Of a stretch of 64,000 nucleotides of DNA, positions 45,051 to 54,733 are shown in pieces. The stretch lies in NCBI GenBank assembly GCA_020425085.1, contig JAGQRW010000017.1:248001-312000 (forward strand). The letters run 5' to 3'. The position numbers and the translations under genes were made by a program. The stretch is from Paracoccaceae bacterium (GTDB taxonomy: Bacteria > Pseudomonadota > Alphaproteobacteria > Rhodobacterales > Rhodobacteraceae). The notes below the pieces were generated by a model. That model saw nothing but the letters and a program-made list of their open reading frames with translations. It was not told the origin of the DNA and did no database searches. The stretch's first letter is position 1. The number at the start of each line of letters is the position of its first letter.

Positions 45051-45875
45051 ATGGAAACCCGATTTCTGCACCTGACGGATCTGCACCTTTCGCATCCCGA
45101 TCTGGCAGACCCGCATCTTCATTCCGACACCCATCTCAATCTTGTCGAGATGGTCAGACGCATCAGGGACATGTCACCGCAACCGGACTTTGTTGTCATC
45201 AGTGGCGATCTGACCAATCAGGGCGATGTCGCCAGCTATCAGCTGCTGGCAGAGATACTGAACGGCATTGCGCCGCCGGTTTTCCTGACCCTTGGCAATC
45301 ACGACAAGCGTGAGAATTTCAGGCAGGTGTTCAGGCATTTGCCCGGATTGCTAGCCGACCTGTCTGCCCCCTGCTTTCAATCAACCCATCTGGGCGGTTT
45401 GAAGGTGATCGCGCTGGATACCTCATTGCCGGGCCGGGTCGGCGGGGGCATCGGCGAGGCGCAATTTGCCGCTCTTACGGCGGAACTGACGGCGGATGTA
45501 GGTATTGCGAAACTTCTGGTGATGCATCATCCGCCCCTGATCGACGTATCGGCACTTCGATGGGAAAGCCTTGATCAAAAACAAACCGAAGAACTGGCAA
45601 AACGGCTTGCCGGACACCATATCGTAGGTATCCTGTCAGGCCATATCCATATCAACCGGGTGATTCATTGGCACAACATTCCGGTGATCATTTCCAACGG
45701 GCTGCATGCAACCATTGATCCCACCGCAACATCCGGTATGCAGATCGAAGAAGGAACCGGATACGCATCATGTGTTTATCGCCCCTCAGGGCTTGATTGC
45801 ACTTTTGTACCGCTGTTGCCGCGCCGCGCCATACTTGGTCATATTGACACCAGTGTTCTGCGTTCTTTCCGATAA
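45051..45875 (+). CDS. Metallophosphoesterase, GpdQ/cyclic-nucleotide phosphodiesterase-like
   Basis: A 274-residue calcineurin-type phosphoesterase with the full metal motif set: HLTDLHLS (D9, H11), VISGDLTNQGD, LGNHDKR, VMHHPP and SGHIHINR. Class III phosphodiesterases of this kind cleave glycerophosphodiesters, cyclic nucleotides or other phosphodiesters. No signal peptide. It begins 15 bases after the ABC ATPase gene with AAGGGA, so its substrate is probably what the importer brings in. Confidence 0.86.
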   Translation: METRFLHLTDLHLSHPDLADPHLHSDTHLNLVEMVRRIRDMSPQPDFVVISGDLTNQGDVASYQLLAEILNGIAPPVFLTLGNHDKRENFRQVFRHLPGLLADLSAPCFQSTHLGGLKVIALDTSLPGRVGGGIGEAQFAALTAELTADVGIAKLLVMHHPPLIDVSALRWESLDQKQTEELAKRLAGHHIVGILSGHIHINRVIHWHNIPVIISNGLHATIDPTATSGMQIEEGTGYASCVYRPSGLDCTFVPLLPRRAILGHIDTSVLRSFR

Positions 45876-45893
45876 TCAGTTCTGGACCCATTG

Positions 45894-46652
45894 ATGCCTA
45901 ATGACAACCAAAGACACCTTCCCCTTGCCGGGGCTTATAACATCCGCGACCTTGGCGGTTATGCCACCTGGTACGGCCCAAGGACAAGCTGGCGGCAGTT
46001 TCTGCGCGCAGATTCGCCGCATCGCTTGTCGCGGAGCGATCTGAACAAGCTGATCGACGAAGGGCTGAGCAGCGTGATCGACCTGCGCAGCGCCAATGAG
46101 GTGGCCAAGGCACCAAATCCGTTCGCCAAGATGGATGGTGTCCGCTATCGCAACATCCCGCTGTTCGATCGCCTTGCACCGGACAACATGCGCCCGAATG
46201 AACATGCGGCAAGTGACGACCCCCTGCTTGATTTTTATTGCCACACGCTTGAAACCCGCCAGGTTGCCATCGGCAACGCCCTCAGGGGTCTGGCCGAAGC
46301 GGGCGATGGTGCCGTGATGTTCCACTGCACCGCCGGCAAGGACCGGACCGGGCTGATCGCGGCCCTGTTGCTGGGGCTGGCCGGGGTGAACGACGACGAC
46401 ATCATCGCCGACTATGTCGAAACCCGGGCGCTGATCGCCGACCTCGTGCTGGAGTTTCTGGAACATGCGAAAACCAACGGTACCGATCTTGATACCTATC
46501 GCAAATTGCTGGAATGCAACCCCACGACCATGCGCCGGGCAATCGCCCATCTTCGCCGCAAATACCGCTCGGTCGCCAGGTACATGACGGAAATCGGGCT
46601 GGAGGCGGATATCGTCGGACATCTCAGGAATCGTCTGCTGACAGTGGACTGA
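45894..46652 (+). CDS. Tyrosine-phosphatase-type protein (Y_phosphatase3)
   Basis: About 252 residues with the P-loop HCTAGKDRTG (Cys and Arg of the CX5R site) near residues 144-153, and NIRDLGGYAT near the start, a mark of the bacterial tyrosine/serine phosphatase family. It may remove phosphate from a small molecule or lipid rather than from proteins. It is last in the ABC-phosphoesterase operon; its stop is 5 bases from the convergent AEP permease stop. Confidence 0.84.
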   Translation: MPNDNQRHLPLAGAYNIRDLGGYATWYGPRTSWRQFLRADSPHRLSRSDLNKLIDEGLSSVIDLRSANEVAKAPNPFAKMDGVRYRNIPLFDRLAPDNMRPNEHAASDDPLLDFYCHTLETRQVAIGNALRGLAEAGDGAVMFHCTAGKDRTGLIAALLLGLAGVNDDDIIADYVETRALIADLVLEFLEHAKTNGTDLDTYRKLLECNPTTMRRAIAHLRRKYRSVARYMTEIGLEADIVGHLRNRLLTVD

Positions 46653-46657
46653 ATGCG

Positions 46658-48664
46658 CTATCGCCGCCGCCAAGCCTCGGATCGTTTCAGGATCAGCTTT
46701 GAACCCAGCGAATGCAACAGCCGCGCCCCGGCATTGGTATAGAAGATCATCATCCCCATTGCTGCCGCCGGAGCAATATCGCCGGCATCATCCATGTTCA
46801 GAACCGCTACTGATGCCAATGCCGTATCGGTGGAATAAAGGAACACCACCGCCGAAACCGTGGTCATCGCGTTGACGAACAGGTAGATTGAAATATTCAG
46901 GATCGCGGGCATGCAGACCGGCACCGTCACCTGCCGAAACAGCTTGGTGAACGGCTGTTTCAGCGATGCCGCGACGCTTTCAAATTCCACATCCATCTGC
47001 TTTAGCGCGGTCACCGCCGTCAGGTGTGAAACCGTGTAAAAATGCGTGACGGTTGAAACCACCAATATGGCCATGGTGCCATAGATCAGGTTCAGCGGGT
47101 TATCGGGATTATTGAAAAAGAAGATATAGGCCAGCCCCAGTACCATGCCGGGAATCGCCATCGGCAGCATTGCCAGCATCTGAAACAAAGCTCGCGCCCG
47201 GTGAAAACCTTTGGTCTTCTCCACCATATAGGCGCCTAGAAACACCACCACTGTGCCGACAATTGCCGTCAGAAGGCCAAGTTTGATCGAATTGCCATAG
47301 GCGGACCAGCCGCCGCCATCCATGCGATTGAAATTATAGTTGTTCAGCGACAGGTTAAGGTCATATGGCCAGAACTTGATCAGCGCCGCCATCTGGCAAA
47401 TGCCGATGATGCCGACGATGAAAACCGCCACGACCGCACAATAGCCGAACCACATCAGATCCACGCGCCGGTTCGGTTTGGGCTCAAACACCACCGAACG
47501 CGCCGTCAACCCGGCAATCTGTCGTTTTTGCACCTGCCGGTCAATCGCAAACGCCAGCACCGCAGGCAGCAACAGGATCACCGATACCACTGCGCCCATT
47601 TCAAAATTCTGTTGGCCGATCACCTGCTTGTAGATGTCTACCGCCAGCACGTTGAACTGCCCGCCGATCACCTTGGGCAGACCGAAATCGGTGATGACCA
47701 GGTTGAAAACCACAAAGGCCGCCGAAATCAGGCCATATCGAGCACCTGGAATGGTTACTGTCCAGAAAGTGCGCCAGCGGCTTGCCCTGAGCGAAACTGC
47801 CGCCTCATAAAGCCGCGCATCCGAAATCGAAAGCGCGGTACCGATGATCAGCATTGCGTGCGGAAAGGTAAAAAATACCGATCCGATAACGATACCGATC
47901 GGCCCATAAATGCTATGCCCCAACAGGAATGATTTCAGTATGCCCTGATTGCCGAACAGATAAACCAGCGCAATCCCCGGCAGCAGCGAAGGCACCAGAA
48001 TCGGAAGCATGGCAACCAGCCGGAAAAACCCCTTGAAACGCATGCAGGACCGACTGATTGCATAGGCAAACCAGAATGCCAGCGTGACGGTAATGACGGT
48101 CGAAACCAGCGCGATCATCACCGAATTGCCGATCGACTGAAACAGCGACGGCGTGGAAAAATATCGTGCGAAATTCTGAAATCCGTGCGCCTTGAGCGGC
48201 CGTATCACCACTTTGCGAAAGGTGTTGCTGTCTACTTCAACCGGTACCTTGCCGCTATGCCGTTCGGAGCCGACCAGAAACACCGCCGAGTCGTCCACAC
48301 CGGCAATGCGGTATTTGACTGGGCTACGGAAACTGAAATCCGGGAAAAACGGTGTCAGCGACAGGCGGCCATCGCCACTGGCAGTCATGTCATCGGGGCC
48401 AAGAACACCAATTTCGGCGTTAATGTCGGCTAGGTTCCGGGGTAAATCGGGAAAGGTGCCGTCTTCGCTGCTGACCGCTATGGTGAACTGATCAAGTTGG
48501 TAGATGTTCACCTCAAACGCCTTGGACAGCATCGCATATAACGGGAGCGCCAGCGAGATGATCAGATATAGCGCGATAATCAGGATAAATCCCCGTTGTA
48601 TCCAGGCATCGCGGCCTACCTTTTCGCGTATCCTCGGGCCGGGGGCAACATCGCTGACGCTCAT
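46658..48664 (-). CDS. phnU: 2-aminoethylphosphonate ABC transporter permease, fused
   Basis: A 668-residue protein with two permease units in one chain, about twelve membrane helices in total. Coupling loops are EAAVSLRASRWRTFWTVTIPGA and ESVAASLKQPFTKLFRQVTVPV. It belongs to the iron/AEP-type permeases (PhnU2-like). A soluble insert of about 110 residues lies between the first and second helix. The start overlaps the ATPase stop by four bases. It moves AEP across the inner membrane. Confidence 0.85.
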   Translation of the reverse strand: MSVSDVAPGPRIREKVGRDAWIQRGFILIIALYLIISLALPLYAMLSKAFEVNIYQLDQFTIAVSSEDGTFPDLPRNLADINAEIGVLGPDDMTASGDGRLSLTPFFPDFSFRSPVKYRIAGVDDSAVFLVGSERHSGKVPVEVDSNTFRKVVIRPLKAHGFQNFARYFSTPSLFQSIGNSVMIALVSTVITVTLAFWFAYAISRSCMRFKGFFRLVAMLPILVPSLLPGIALVYLFGNQGILKSFLLGHSIYGPIGIVIGSVFFTFPHAMLIIGTALSISDARLYEAAVSLRASRWRTFWTVTIPGARYGLISAAFVVFNLVITDFGLPKVIGGQFNVLAVDIYKQVIGQQNFEMGAVVSVILLLPAVLAFAIDRQVQKRQIAGLTARSVVFEPKPNRRVDLMWFGYCAVVAVFIVGIIGICQMAALIKFWPYDLNLSLNNYNFNRMDGGGWSAYGNSIKLGLLTAIVGTVVVFLGAYMVEKTKGFHRARALFQMLAMLPMAIPGMVLGLAYIFFFNNPDNPLNLIYGTMAILVVSTVTHFYTVSHLTAVTALKQMDVEFESVAASLKQPFTKLFRQVTVPVCMPAILNISIYLFVNAMTTVSAVVFLYSTDTALASVAVLNMDDAGDIAPAAAMGMMIFYTNAGARLLHSLGSKLILKRSEAWRRR

Positions 48665-49755
48665 GCGATCGCCCCGCTTTTGGCGTCAAAAGCGATCAGG
48701 TTTGATTTCTTCATTTCGACCATGAGGTCGTTGCCTTCTTGCATCTTCAGGCGTTGAACCGCGTTGACGGAAAAATCGGCAATCAGGTTCTGGCCACCAA
48801 GTTTTGTCGTGGTCAGATGCGTTCGCCAAAATGAACCAAGGAACTCCATCGCGTCGATATGCACCTTCAGGCTGTTTTCCGGTGTGGCCTTACCGCTGTC
48901 CGGTTCCACCGGGAACACGTCTTCGGGGCGGATCACCACAATGGCATCGCTACCCTGGTCAAGCCCGCCGGTATTGCAGGCAAATTCCAGATCGCCGATA
49001 ACAACCCGGTTCTTGCCACCGACTTTTGCCGACATCTGGTTCATTTCACCAATGAACCCGGCGACAAACAGGGAAACCGGTCTGGTGTAAACCTCGTTCG
49101 GGGTGCCGACCTGTTCGATACTGCCATGGTTCATCACCACAATCTGGTCGGCCATTGACAACGCCTCTTCCTGATCGTGGGTTACCATGATGGTGGTCAC
49201 CTTCAGTTTGCGCTGCAAATCCTTCATTTCATGGCGCAGGTGGACACGAACCTTGGCGTCAAGCGCCGACAACGGTTCATCCAGCAGCAACAGACCGGGC
49301 GACATGGCAATCGCCCGAGCCAAGGCGATACGCTGTTGCTGACCACCCGAAAGTTGCGCGGGGTATTTATTGGCCTGCTCAGGCAGACCCATCAATTCCA
49401 GAAGTTCGGCCACGCGCTTGTTGATCTCGGATTTTTCAACGCCGGTGTTTTCCAGCCCGAAGGCGATATTGCGGGCAATCGTCAGGTTGGGAAACAGGGC
49501 GTAAGACTGAAACACGATACCGAAATCCCGCTCAGCCGGAGGCAGGCTGGAGATATCCCGGCCCGCCTGATGCACACTGCCCGAGGTTTGAATATCAAGC
49601 CCGGCAATGGCCCGCAGCAGCGTTGTCTTGCCGCAACCTGAAGGGCCAAGGAAACACAGGAATTCACCTTCATTCACATCCAGTGAAATATCCCTCAGCG
49701 CCACGAACGATCCAAAGGATTTCCACAGTTCCCTGATCCGCAAAAAGGCCGTCAT
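48661..49755 (-). CDS. phnT: 2-aminoethylphosphonate ABC transporter ATPase
   Basis: About 364 residues: an ABC domain with Walker A GPSGCGKTT near residues 39-47, signature LSGGQQQR, Walker B LLLLDEPLSALD, and a C-terminal TOBE-like regulatory domain. The closest group I recognise is the PhnT2-type AEP ATPase. The ATG at 49755 has AGGGGAAAA just upstream; the longer frame from 49788 is less likely. Confidence 0.87.
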   Translation of the reverse strand: MTAFLRIRELWKSFGSFVALRDISLDVNEGEFLCFLGPSGCGKTTLLRAIAGLDIQTSGSVHQAGRDISSLPPAERDFGIVFQSYALFPNLTIARNIAFGLENTGVEKSEINKRVAELLELMGLPEQANKYPAQLSGGQQQRIALARAIAMSPGLLLLDEPLSALDAKVRVHLRHEMKDLQRKLKVTTIMVTHDQEEALSMADQIVVMNHGSIEQVGTPNEVYTRPVSLFVAGFIGEMNQMSAKVGGKNRVVIGDLEFACNTGGLDQGSDAIVVIRPEDVFPVEPDSGKATPENSLKVHIDAMEFLGSFWRTHLTTTKLGGQNLIADFSVNAVQRLKMQEGNDLMVEMKKSNLIAFDAKSGAIA

Positions 49756-49831
49756 GTTTTCCCCTGTGATTGCCATGCCAAGGTGCAATCGCGTGACTGA
49801 CCCGCAAATTCCATTGTTGCCAATCGAGATT

Positions 49832-49857
49832 CGGGACCGGCACGATGTCCGGTCCCG
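49832..49857 (-). terminator. Intercistronic hairpin after AEP binding-protein gene
   Basis: Nine-base arms CGGGACCGG and CCGGTCCCG with an 8-base loop, located 17 bases past the binding-protein stop and about 75 bases before the ATPase start. No T run follows. Confidence 0.65.
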
Positions 49858-49874
49858 CTCAGATGTCGGATCGC

Positions 49875-50891
49875 CTATTTCGGATCGGACTTACCATCAT
49901 AACGACGCGACCATTCTTCCAGAATTGCCGTGCGGTTATTCGCGGCAAATTCGAAATCGTTGTCGATCATCGCATCCGACAGGTTCGGGGGGAAGAATTC
50001 CACCGCCTTGGCGACTCCGGGATAGGCCACCACCGCATAACCGGTGTTGTACATTTCGTTGGCGGTCTTGGTGATCGACCAGTCAAGCAGGGTTTTTGCC
50101 GCTTCCAGGTTATCGGTGCCGGCTACGATTGCGCTTGCCTCCATTTCCCAGCCGACGCCTTCGCTGGGAACGATGATGTCAATCGGTGCCCCGGCTGCCT
50201 TGGATTTGGCACCCCGGAAGGCAAATGAAATGCCGATCGGGATTTCACCGGCGGCCGCCAATTTGCAGGGTGCGGACCCGGAATGGGTGTAACGCGCGAT
50301 ATTGTTGTGGAGTGCGTCCATGAATTTCCAGCCGCCTTCCTCACCGAACAGTTGCAACCAGCTTGAGACATCCAGAAAACCGGTGCCCGACGATGCCGGG
50401 TTCGGCATGATCAGATATCCCGAATATACCGGATCAAGCAGGTCCTTCCAACTGGTCGGTGCCGGCAGGTTCAGCTTGGCTGCCTCAACGGTGTTAAAAC
50501 AGATCGCGGCGACATAGGCATCCATGCCAACCCATTGCGGCGGGTTGCTTTTGTCGACGAATTTCTTGTCCAGAAGTTCGACACCCTTTGGCGCATACGG
50601 TTCCAGCATACCTTCAGCCTTGAACAGCAATAGCGAGGTTGCGGCCAAGCCCCAAATAACATCAGCCTGCGGATTGTTCTTTTCTGCCAGCAACTTGGCG
50701 GTGACGACGCCGGTTGAATCCCTTACCCAGTTGATGGTGATATCCGGATGATCCTTGTTGAAGGTTTCGGCGTAACGTGCCAGATCTTCGGCCTCGACGG
50801 CGGTATAGACCGTCAGTTCCGTCGCCATGGCAGTGCCGGATATTCCAGCGGCAAGCACCGAAACCGATAGCAGATTTTTCCAATTCGTCAT
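49875..50891 (-). CDS. phnS: 2-aminoethylphosphonate ABC transporter binding protein
   Basis: A 338-residue iron-type (family 1) periplasmic binding protein with a signal peptide ending SGTAMATE near residue 24. The mature start ELTVYTAVEAEDLARYAE, together with MPNPASSGTGFLDVSSW and an operon with PhnT/PhnU-like genes next to phnWAY, supports AEP as ligand. GGGAG precedes the ATG. It is first of the three-gene minus-strand transport operon. Confidence 0.87.
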   Translation of the reverse strand: MTNWKNLLSVSVLAAGISGTAMATELTVYTAVEAEDLARYAETFNKDHPDITINWVRDSTGVVTAKLLAEKNNPQADVIWGLAATSLLLFKAEGMLEPYAPKGVELLDKKFVDKSNPPQWVGMDAYVAAICFNTVEAAKLNLPAPTSWKDLLDPVYSGYLIMPNPASSGTGFLDVSSWLQLFGEEGGWKFMDALHNNIARYTHSGSAPCKLAAAGEIPIGISFAFRGAKSKAAGAPIDIIVPSEGVGWEMEASAIVAGTDNLEAAKTLLDWSITKTANEMYNTGYAVVAYPGVAKAVEFFPPNLSDAMIDNDFEFAANNRTAILEEWSRRYDGKSDPK

Positions 50892-50949
50892 GTTTTTTGC
50901 TCCCTGTCAGGATGGTTTTGTGGGCTGATCCCACTTTGGATTATACGGT

Positions 50950-50982
50950 GATTATTGTCTTATCGTCATGATAACCATAATC
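50950..50982. promoter_or_regulatory. Nested dyads upstream of the AEP transport operon
   Basis: Two near-concentric inverted repeats, GATTAT...ATAATC (outer) and TTATC-N5-GATAA (inner), lie about 60-90 bases upstream of the binding-protein ATG. Their AT-rich, two-fold layout is typical of an operator. Which regulator binds is unknown. Confidence 0.4.
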
Positions 50983-51011
50983 TATTCTTCTTATCGCTTC
51001 ATCGCCTTGGC

Positions 51012-51857
51012 CTATACATTTGCGGCCAGTGTCATCACGATGATACCGATCACAACCACAGTTGCTGCGGCAATTCTGGATTTCCATGGTCTTTCCCCCA
51101 GCACAAGTATTCCGATCATCGCAGCAAAGATCACGCTTGTTTCGCGCAGAGTGGAGACTAATCCAAGATAGGTCAATGATTTTGCGTAAATTGCCAGACC
51201 ATAGGCAATGCCCGAGATCAACCCGCCGGCCATCCCCGGAATCCAGACCCTTGGTGTCAGTTGCAGCATTTCACTTCCGCGCCGGTAAAAGATGAAAGCG
51301 GATACAAAACCTTCAAAAATGAACAGCCACGCCACATAGCCCAACACGTTGCCCGATACCCGAACCCCCATCCCGTCAACGATGGAATAAGCGGCGATAA
51401 TCGCCCCCGTAATCAGTGCAACACCGGTTACCTTGCTTGCAGCCAGCGACAAGAGCGCCTTGCTGGACAGCATCATGATTCCGACGGAAACCGTAACAAT
51501 GCCAACCCATGCCATCAGCGGCAGCACCTCGCCGGCAAAATATTGCGCCCCCAGCGCCACCAGAACCGGTGCGATACCGCGGGCAATCGGGTAAACCTGT
51601 GAAAGGTCGCCAAGCCGGTAGGAATGATAAAGGAAAAAGTAATATCCCCAGTGAATCAGGGTGGAACCGACGATGAATCCCCAACTTTCCATCGCCGGCA
51701 ACGGTGCCATCACCGCCATGCCCACACCCAGAATGACATGCCCGAATGAAATCATCCCCAGAACAACTGCCCGGTCGGCAGCCGCCTTGACCAAAGCATT
51801 CCAGACTGCATGCAAAGCTGCTGCCAGCAACACGATGGAAAAGGTAAAAACGCTCAC
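51012..51857 (-). CDS. EamA/DMT-family transporter
   Basis: A 281-residue protein with ten membrane helices in two EamA halves (LAAALHAVWNALVKAAADR at the start; SLTYLGLVSTLRETSVIFAAM in the second half). GTG start. It stands between the AEP transport operon and phnY, all on the same strand. It could export or import an amine or organophosphorus metabolite, but the substrate is unknown. Confidence 0.82.
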   Translation of the reverse strand: MSVFTFSIVLLAAALHAVWNALVKAAADRAVVLGMISFGHVILGVGMAVMAPLPAMESWGFIVGSTLIHWGYYFFLYHSYRLGDLSQVYPIARGIAPVLVALGAQYFAGEVLPLMAWVGIVTVSVGIMMLSSKALLSLAASKVTGVALITGAIIAAYSIVDGMGVRVSGNVLGYVAWLFIFEGFVSAFIFYRRGSEMLQLTPRVWIPGMAGGLISGIAYGLAIYAKSLTYLGLVSTLRETSVIFAAMIGILVLGERPWKSRIAAATVVVIGIIVMTLAANV

Positions 51858-51992
51858 AAAGCCGCCGTTTCAGTTATTGCGGTCTCAACCATGAACAGCA
51901 CAAGGTCCGGATCTGTCCTGTCGCCAGTTGATGGCAGCGAAAGGGTCAAACCGCAATCGCACATTTTGCCGACAATTCAGCAGGTTGTCGGT

Positions 51993-53444
51993 TCATGCCG
52001 GCCATGGAAGCGAATAAGTCTTGACGTTGGTAAAGAACCGCATCGCTTCAATCACCCCCTCCTTTACCGCATTACCGCTATCCTTGATGCCGCCGAAAGG
52101 CGACATTTCAATGCGGTATCCCGGCTGTTCCCAGATATTGACGGTGCCCACCACCAGGCCGTTCACATAGGCGATGGCACGGTTGAGGTCGTTGGTACAG
52201 ACCCCGGACGACAGGCCGAAAGGGGTTGAATTGGAAATTGCCATTACCGCAGCATCATCATCCGGCACCCGCACAATCGGCACAATCGGGCCAAAGGTTT
52301 CATCCATCACCAGTTCGCTGTCATGGGGCACCTTGTCGATGACAATCGGTGGCAACAGGGCACCCTGCCTGCCGGGGTGGTAGAGGATTTCGGCACCTTG
52401 TTTTTCCGCGTCAAACACCCGTTTTTCAAACACTTCAGCGGCGGTCGCGTGAATGACGCAGCCAAGCTGGGTTTCGGGATCCATCGGATCACCAAATCTG
52501 ATCGCCTTGGCCTTGGCCAGAACCAGCGGCACGAAACGATCCGCAACGCTTTCCTGCACTAAAATGCGTTTCACCGCTGTGCAGCGTTGCCCGGAATTTC
52601 CGGTCGCTCCAGCCACCGCGATGGTTGCAGCGCGGTCAAGATCGGCATCAGTCAGATCGTTACAGATGATCAGCGGATCATTGCCGCCAAGTTCCAGTGC
52701 CGTGCGTTTATACCCGGCCTTTGACGCGATCATCTTGCCCACCGCCACACCGCCGGTGAAGGTGATGATGTCGATGTTTTCATTCAGGATCATCTCATCC
52801 CCGATATCTTTCGGCCAGCCGGTGACGATCTGGAACATCTGATGCGGCAGACCGGCCTCATACAGAATATCCGCCAGCGCAATCGCGGTCAGCGGCGTCC
52901 GTTCCGTCGGCTTGCAGACCACGCAGTTGTTGGTGGCAATCGCGGGCGCGATCTTGTGGCTGACCATGTTCAGGGGATGGTTGAATGGCGTGATCGCGGA
53001 AATTGACCGGACCGGTTCACGCATGGTGTAAATCTTGCGCTGCTTGCCTTGCGGCGTCAGATCGCAACTGAATATCTGCCCGTCATCCAGTATCGCCATC
53101 TGCCCTGATAGCATGAACACATCATACGCCCTCCCGGTTTCATATAATGCGTGTTGCAGGCAGATGCCCAGTTCCAGCACCAGCCAATAGGCCAGTTCAT
53201 CGCGCCGCGCACGGATCAGTTCGGCGGCGCGAAACAGGATTTGCTGGCGCTCATACCGGCTGAGCGTTGGTTTATAGGCGGCGGCGATTTCAAAGGCGCG
53301 CCTTGCATGTTCGGCCTTGCCCGCAGGAACGGTACCGACAAGCTGATCGGTATAGGGATAACGAACCTCGATCACATCGTCAGTGAATACCTTTTCGCCG
53401 CCAATGCGCATGGCCTCATGCTTGATTGCGAAATTTTCCGGCAT
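51993..53444 (-). CDS. phnY: Phosphonoacetaldehyde dehydrogenase PhnY
   Basis: A 483-residue NAD-dependent aldehyde dehydrogenase. NAD-site [18 protein letters not shown], catalytic Glu region LELGGNDP and catalytic Cys in [13 protein letters not shown] are present. In this operon it oxidises phosphonoacetaldehyde to phosphonoacetate. The ATG at 53444 has AAGGA upstream and gives the usual family length; an ATG at 53459 sits right after phnA without a good site. Confidence 0.92.
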   Translation of the reverse strand: MPENFAIKHEAMRIGGEKVFTDDVIEVRYPYTDQLVGTVPAGKAEHARRAFEIAAAYKPTLSRYERQQILFRAAELIRARRDELAYWLVLELGICLQHALYETGRAYDVFMLSGQMAILDDGQIFSCDLTPQGKQRKIYTMREPVRSISAITPFNHPLNMVSHKIAPAIATNNCVVCKPTERTPLTAIALADILYEAGLPHQMFQIVTGWPKDIGDEMILNENIDIITFTGGVAVGKMIASKAGYKRTALELGGNDPLIICNDLTDADLDRAATIAVAGATGNSGQRCTAVKRILVQESVADRFVPLVLAKAKAIRFGDPMDPETQLGCVIHATAAEVFEKRVFDAEKQGAEILYHPGRQGALLPPIVIDKVPHDSELVMDETFGPIVPIVRVPDDDAAVMAISNSTPFGLSSGVCTNDLNRAIAYVNGLVVGTVNIWEQPGYRIEMSPFGGIKDSGNAVKEGVIEAMRFFTNVKTYSLPWPA

Positions 53445-53460
53445 TGCGGCATCCTTCATG

Positions 53461-54705
53461 TCAAAGCGCCGCCGCCTTGGTCGCGTAATAGAACGCATCG
53501 AAATTGCGCAGAACCGGTGCCTCGGGCAAATCAAGAACGCGGTTGGCGATGAACGGCACCACCTGTTCGGTCAAACCGCCATGACTGCGAAGTGGTTCAT
53601 TCAAAGCCGCCAGATCATGACGATGGGCCGAGGTTCCGATGGTCATGTTTTCGCCCGAAACCAGTACAATATCACCGATCCGGTCGGCGGGAAGTTCAAA
53701 GCGTTTTACAGCCTCGGCGCGGGTCAGCACATGGGTAATACCGGGCGTTGCCTTCAGCTTGGCGATGATGTCGGCTTGATCGGCACCCTCGGGCAAATAG
53801 GCGGTGGCGTATGAACCAAGCGCACCGTGATGCACCACATAAGGATCGGTGATCGGCAGGATCAGCCGCGCCGCCGCCTTGCCCAGCCAGCCGTCAAGCA
53901 AATCCTGAACATAGACCACCGCCGGGCTGCCATCGGTCAGATGCTTGGGCTTCATGCCGTGATCGGCGGTGACAACAATCGCCGCACCCATGGCGTCAAG
54001 CTGGCCAAGATAGCCGTCGAACATCTTGTAAAACGACTTGGCCTCGGCATCGTCGGGGGCATATTTGTGCTGCACGTAATCCGTGGTGGTCAGATACATC
54101 AGATCGGGCTGCCATTCCTTCAGCAGCTTGACCCCGGCGGCAAAAACGAATTCCGACAGATCGGCAGAATAGACCTCGGGCTGGGGCATCCCCAGCCATG
54201 CGCTTGCCTTGTCCTGCCCGTGTTCCGCCTTGGTGGAACTATCGGATTTTTCGGCCGAAAAACACCGCGCCCGGTCCTGATCAAATTTCAGACCGGCACC
54301 CAGCAGGGCGCGCAGTTTGTCCTTGGCGGTGACGATGGCAACCTTGGCACCTGCGTCATAAAACATGGAAAAGATGGTTGGCGCACGCAAAAATCGCACA
54401 TCGTTCATCATCACTTCCTGACCGGTTTCCGGTTCAAACAGGTAGTTGCCGCAAATGCCGTGGATAATCGGCGGCCGACCTGTGGCGATGGAAAGGTTGT
54501 TGGGGTTGGTGAAGGACGGAATAACCGAATGCGCCAGCCGGTCGGTGCCGGTTTCGCGCATGCGCTTGAGGTGCGGCATCAAACCATCGGCAATCGCCGC
54601 GTCCAGATAGGCAGGCTCACACCCGTCAAGACAGATGGCTATCGCCGTCACTTTCGGAACGGCATAGATGCGGTCGTTTGCAGCAACCGGGGCTGATATG
54701 GTCAT
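53461..54705 (-). CDS. phnA: Phosphonoacetate hydrolase PhnA
   Basis: A 414-residue alkaline-phosphatase-superfamily enzyme that splits the C-P bond of phosphonoacetate to acetate and phosphate. Metal and catalytic sites are visible: ICLDGC (Asp27), PSFTNPNN with nucleophile Thr66, [17 protein letters not shown] and a C-terminal HGG. No signal peptide. It lies 28 bases after phnW and abuts phnY, giving the complete AEP-to-acetate route. Confidence 0.94.
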   Translation of the reverse strand: MTISAPVAANDRIYAVPKVTAIAICLDGCEPAYLDAAIADGLMPHLKRMRETGTDRLAHSVIPSFTNPNNLSIATGRPPIIHGICGNYLFEPETGQEVMMNDVRFLRAPTIFSMFYDAGAKVAIVTAKDKLRALLGAGLKFDQDRARCFSAEKSDSSTKAEHGQDKASAWLGMPQPEVYSADLSEFVFAAGVKLLKEWQPDLMYLTTTDYVQHKYAPDDAEAKSFYKMFDGYLGQLDAMGAAIVVTADHGMKPKHLTDGSPAVVYVQDLLDGWLGKAAARLILPITDPYVVHHGALGSYATAYLPEGADQADIIAKLKATPGITHVLTRAEAVKRFELPADRIGDIVLVSGENMTIGTSAHRHDLAALNEPLRSHGGLTEQVVPFIANRVLDLPEAPVLRNFDAFYYATKAAAL

Positions 54706-54733
54706 ATTTCTTCCTTCGGAAATCTCAGGGTTT

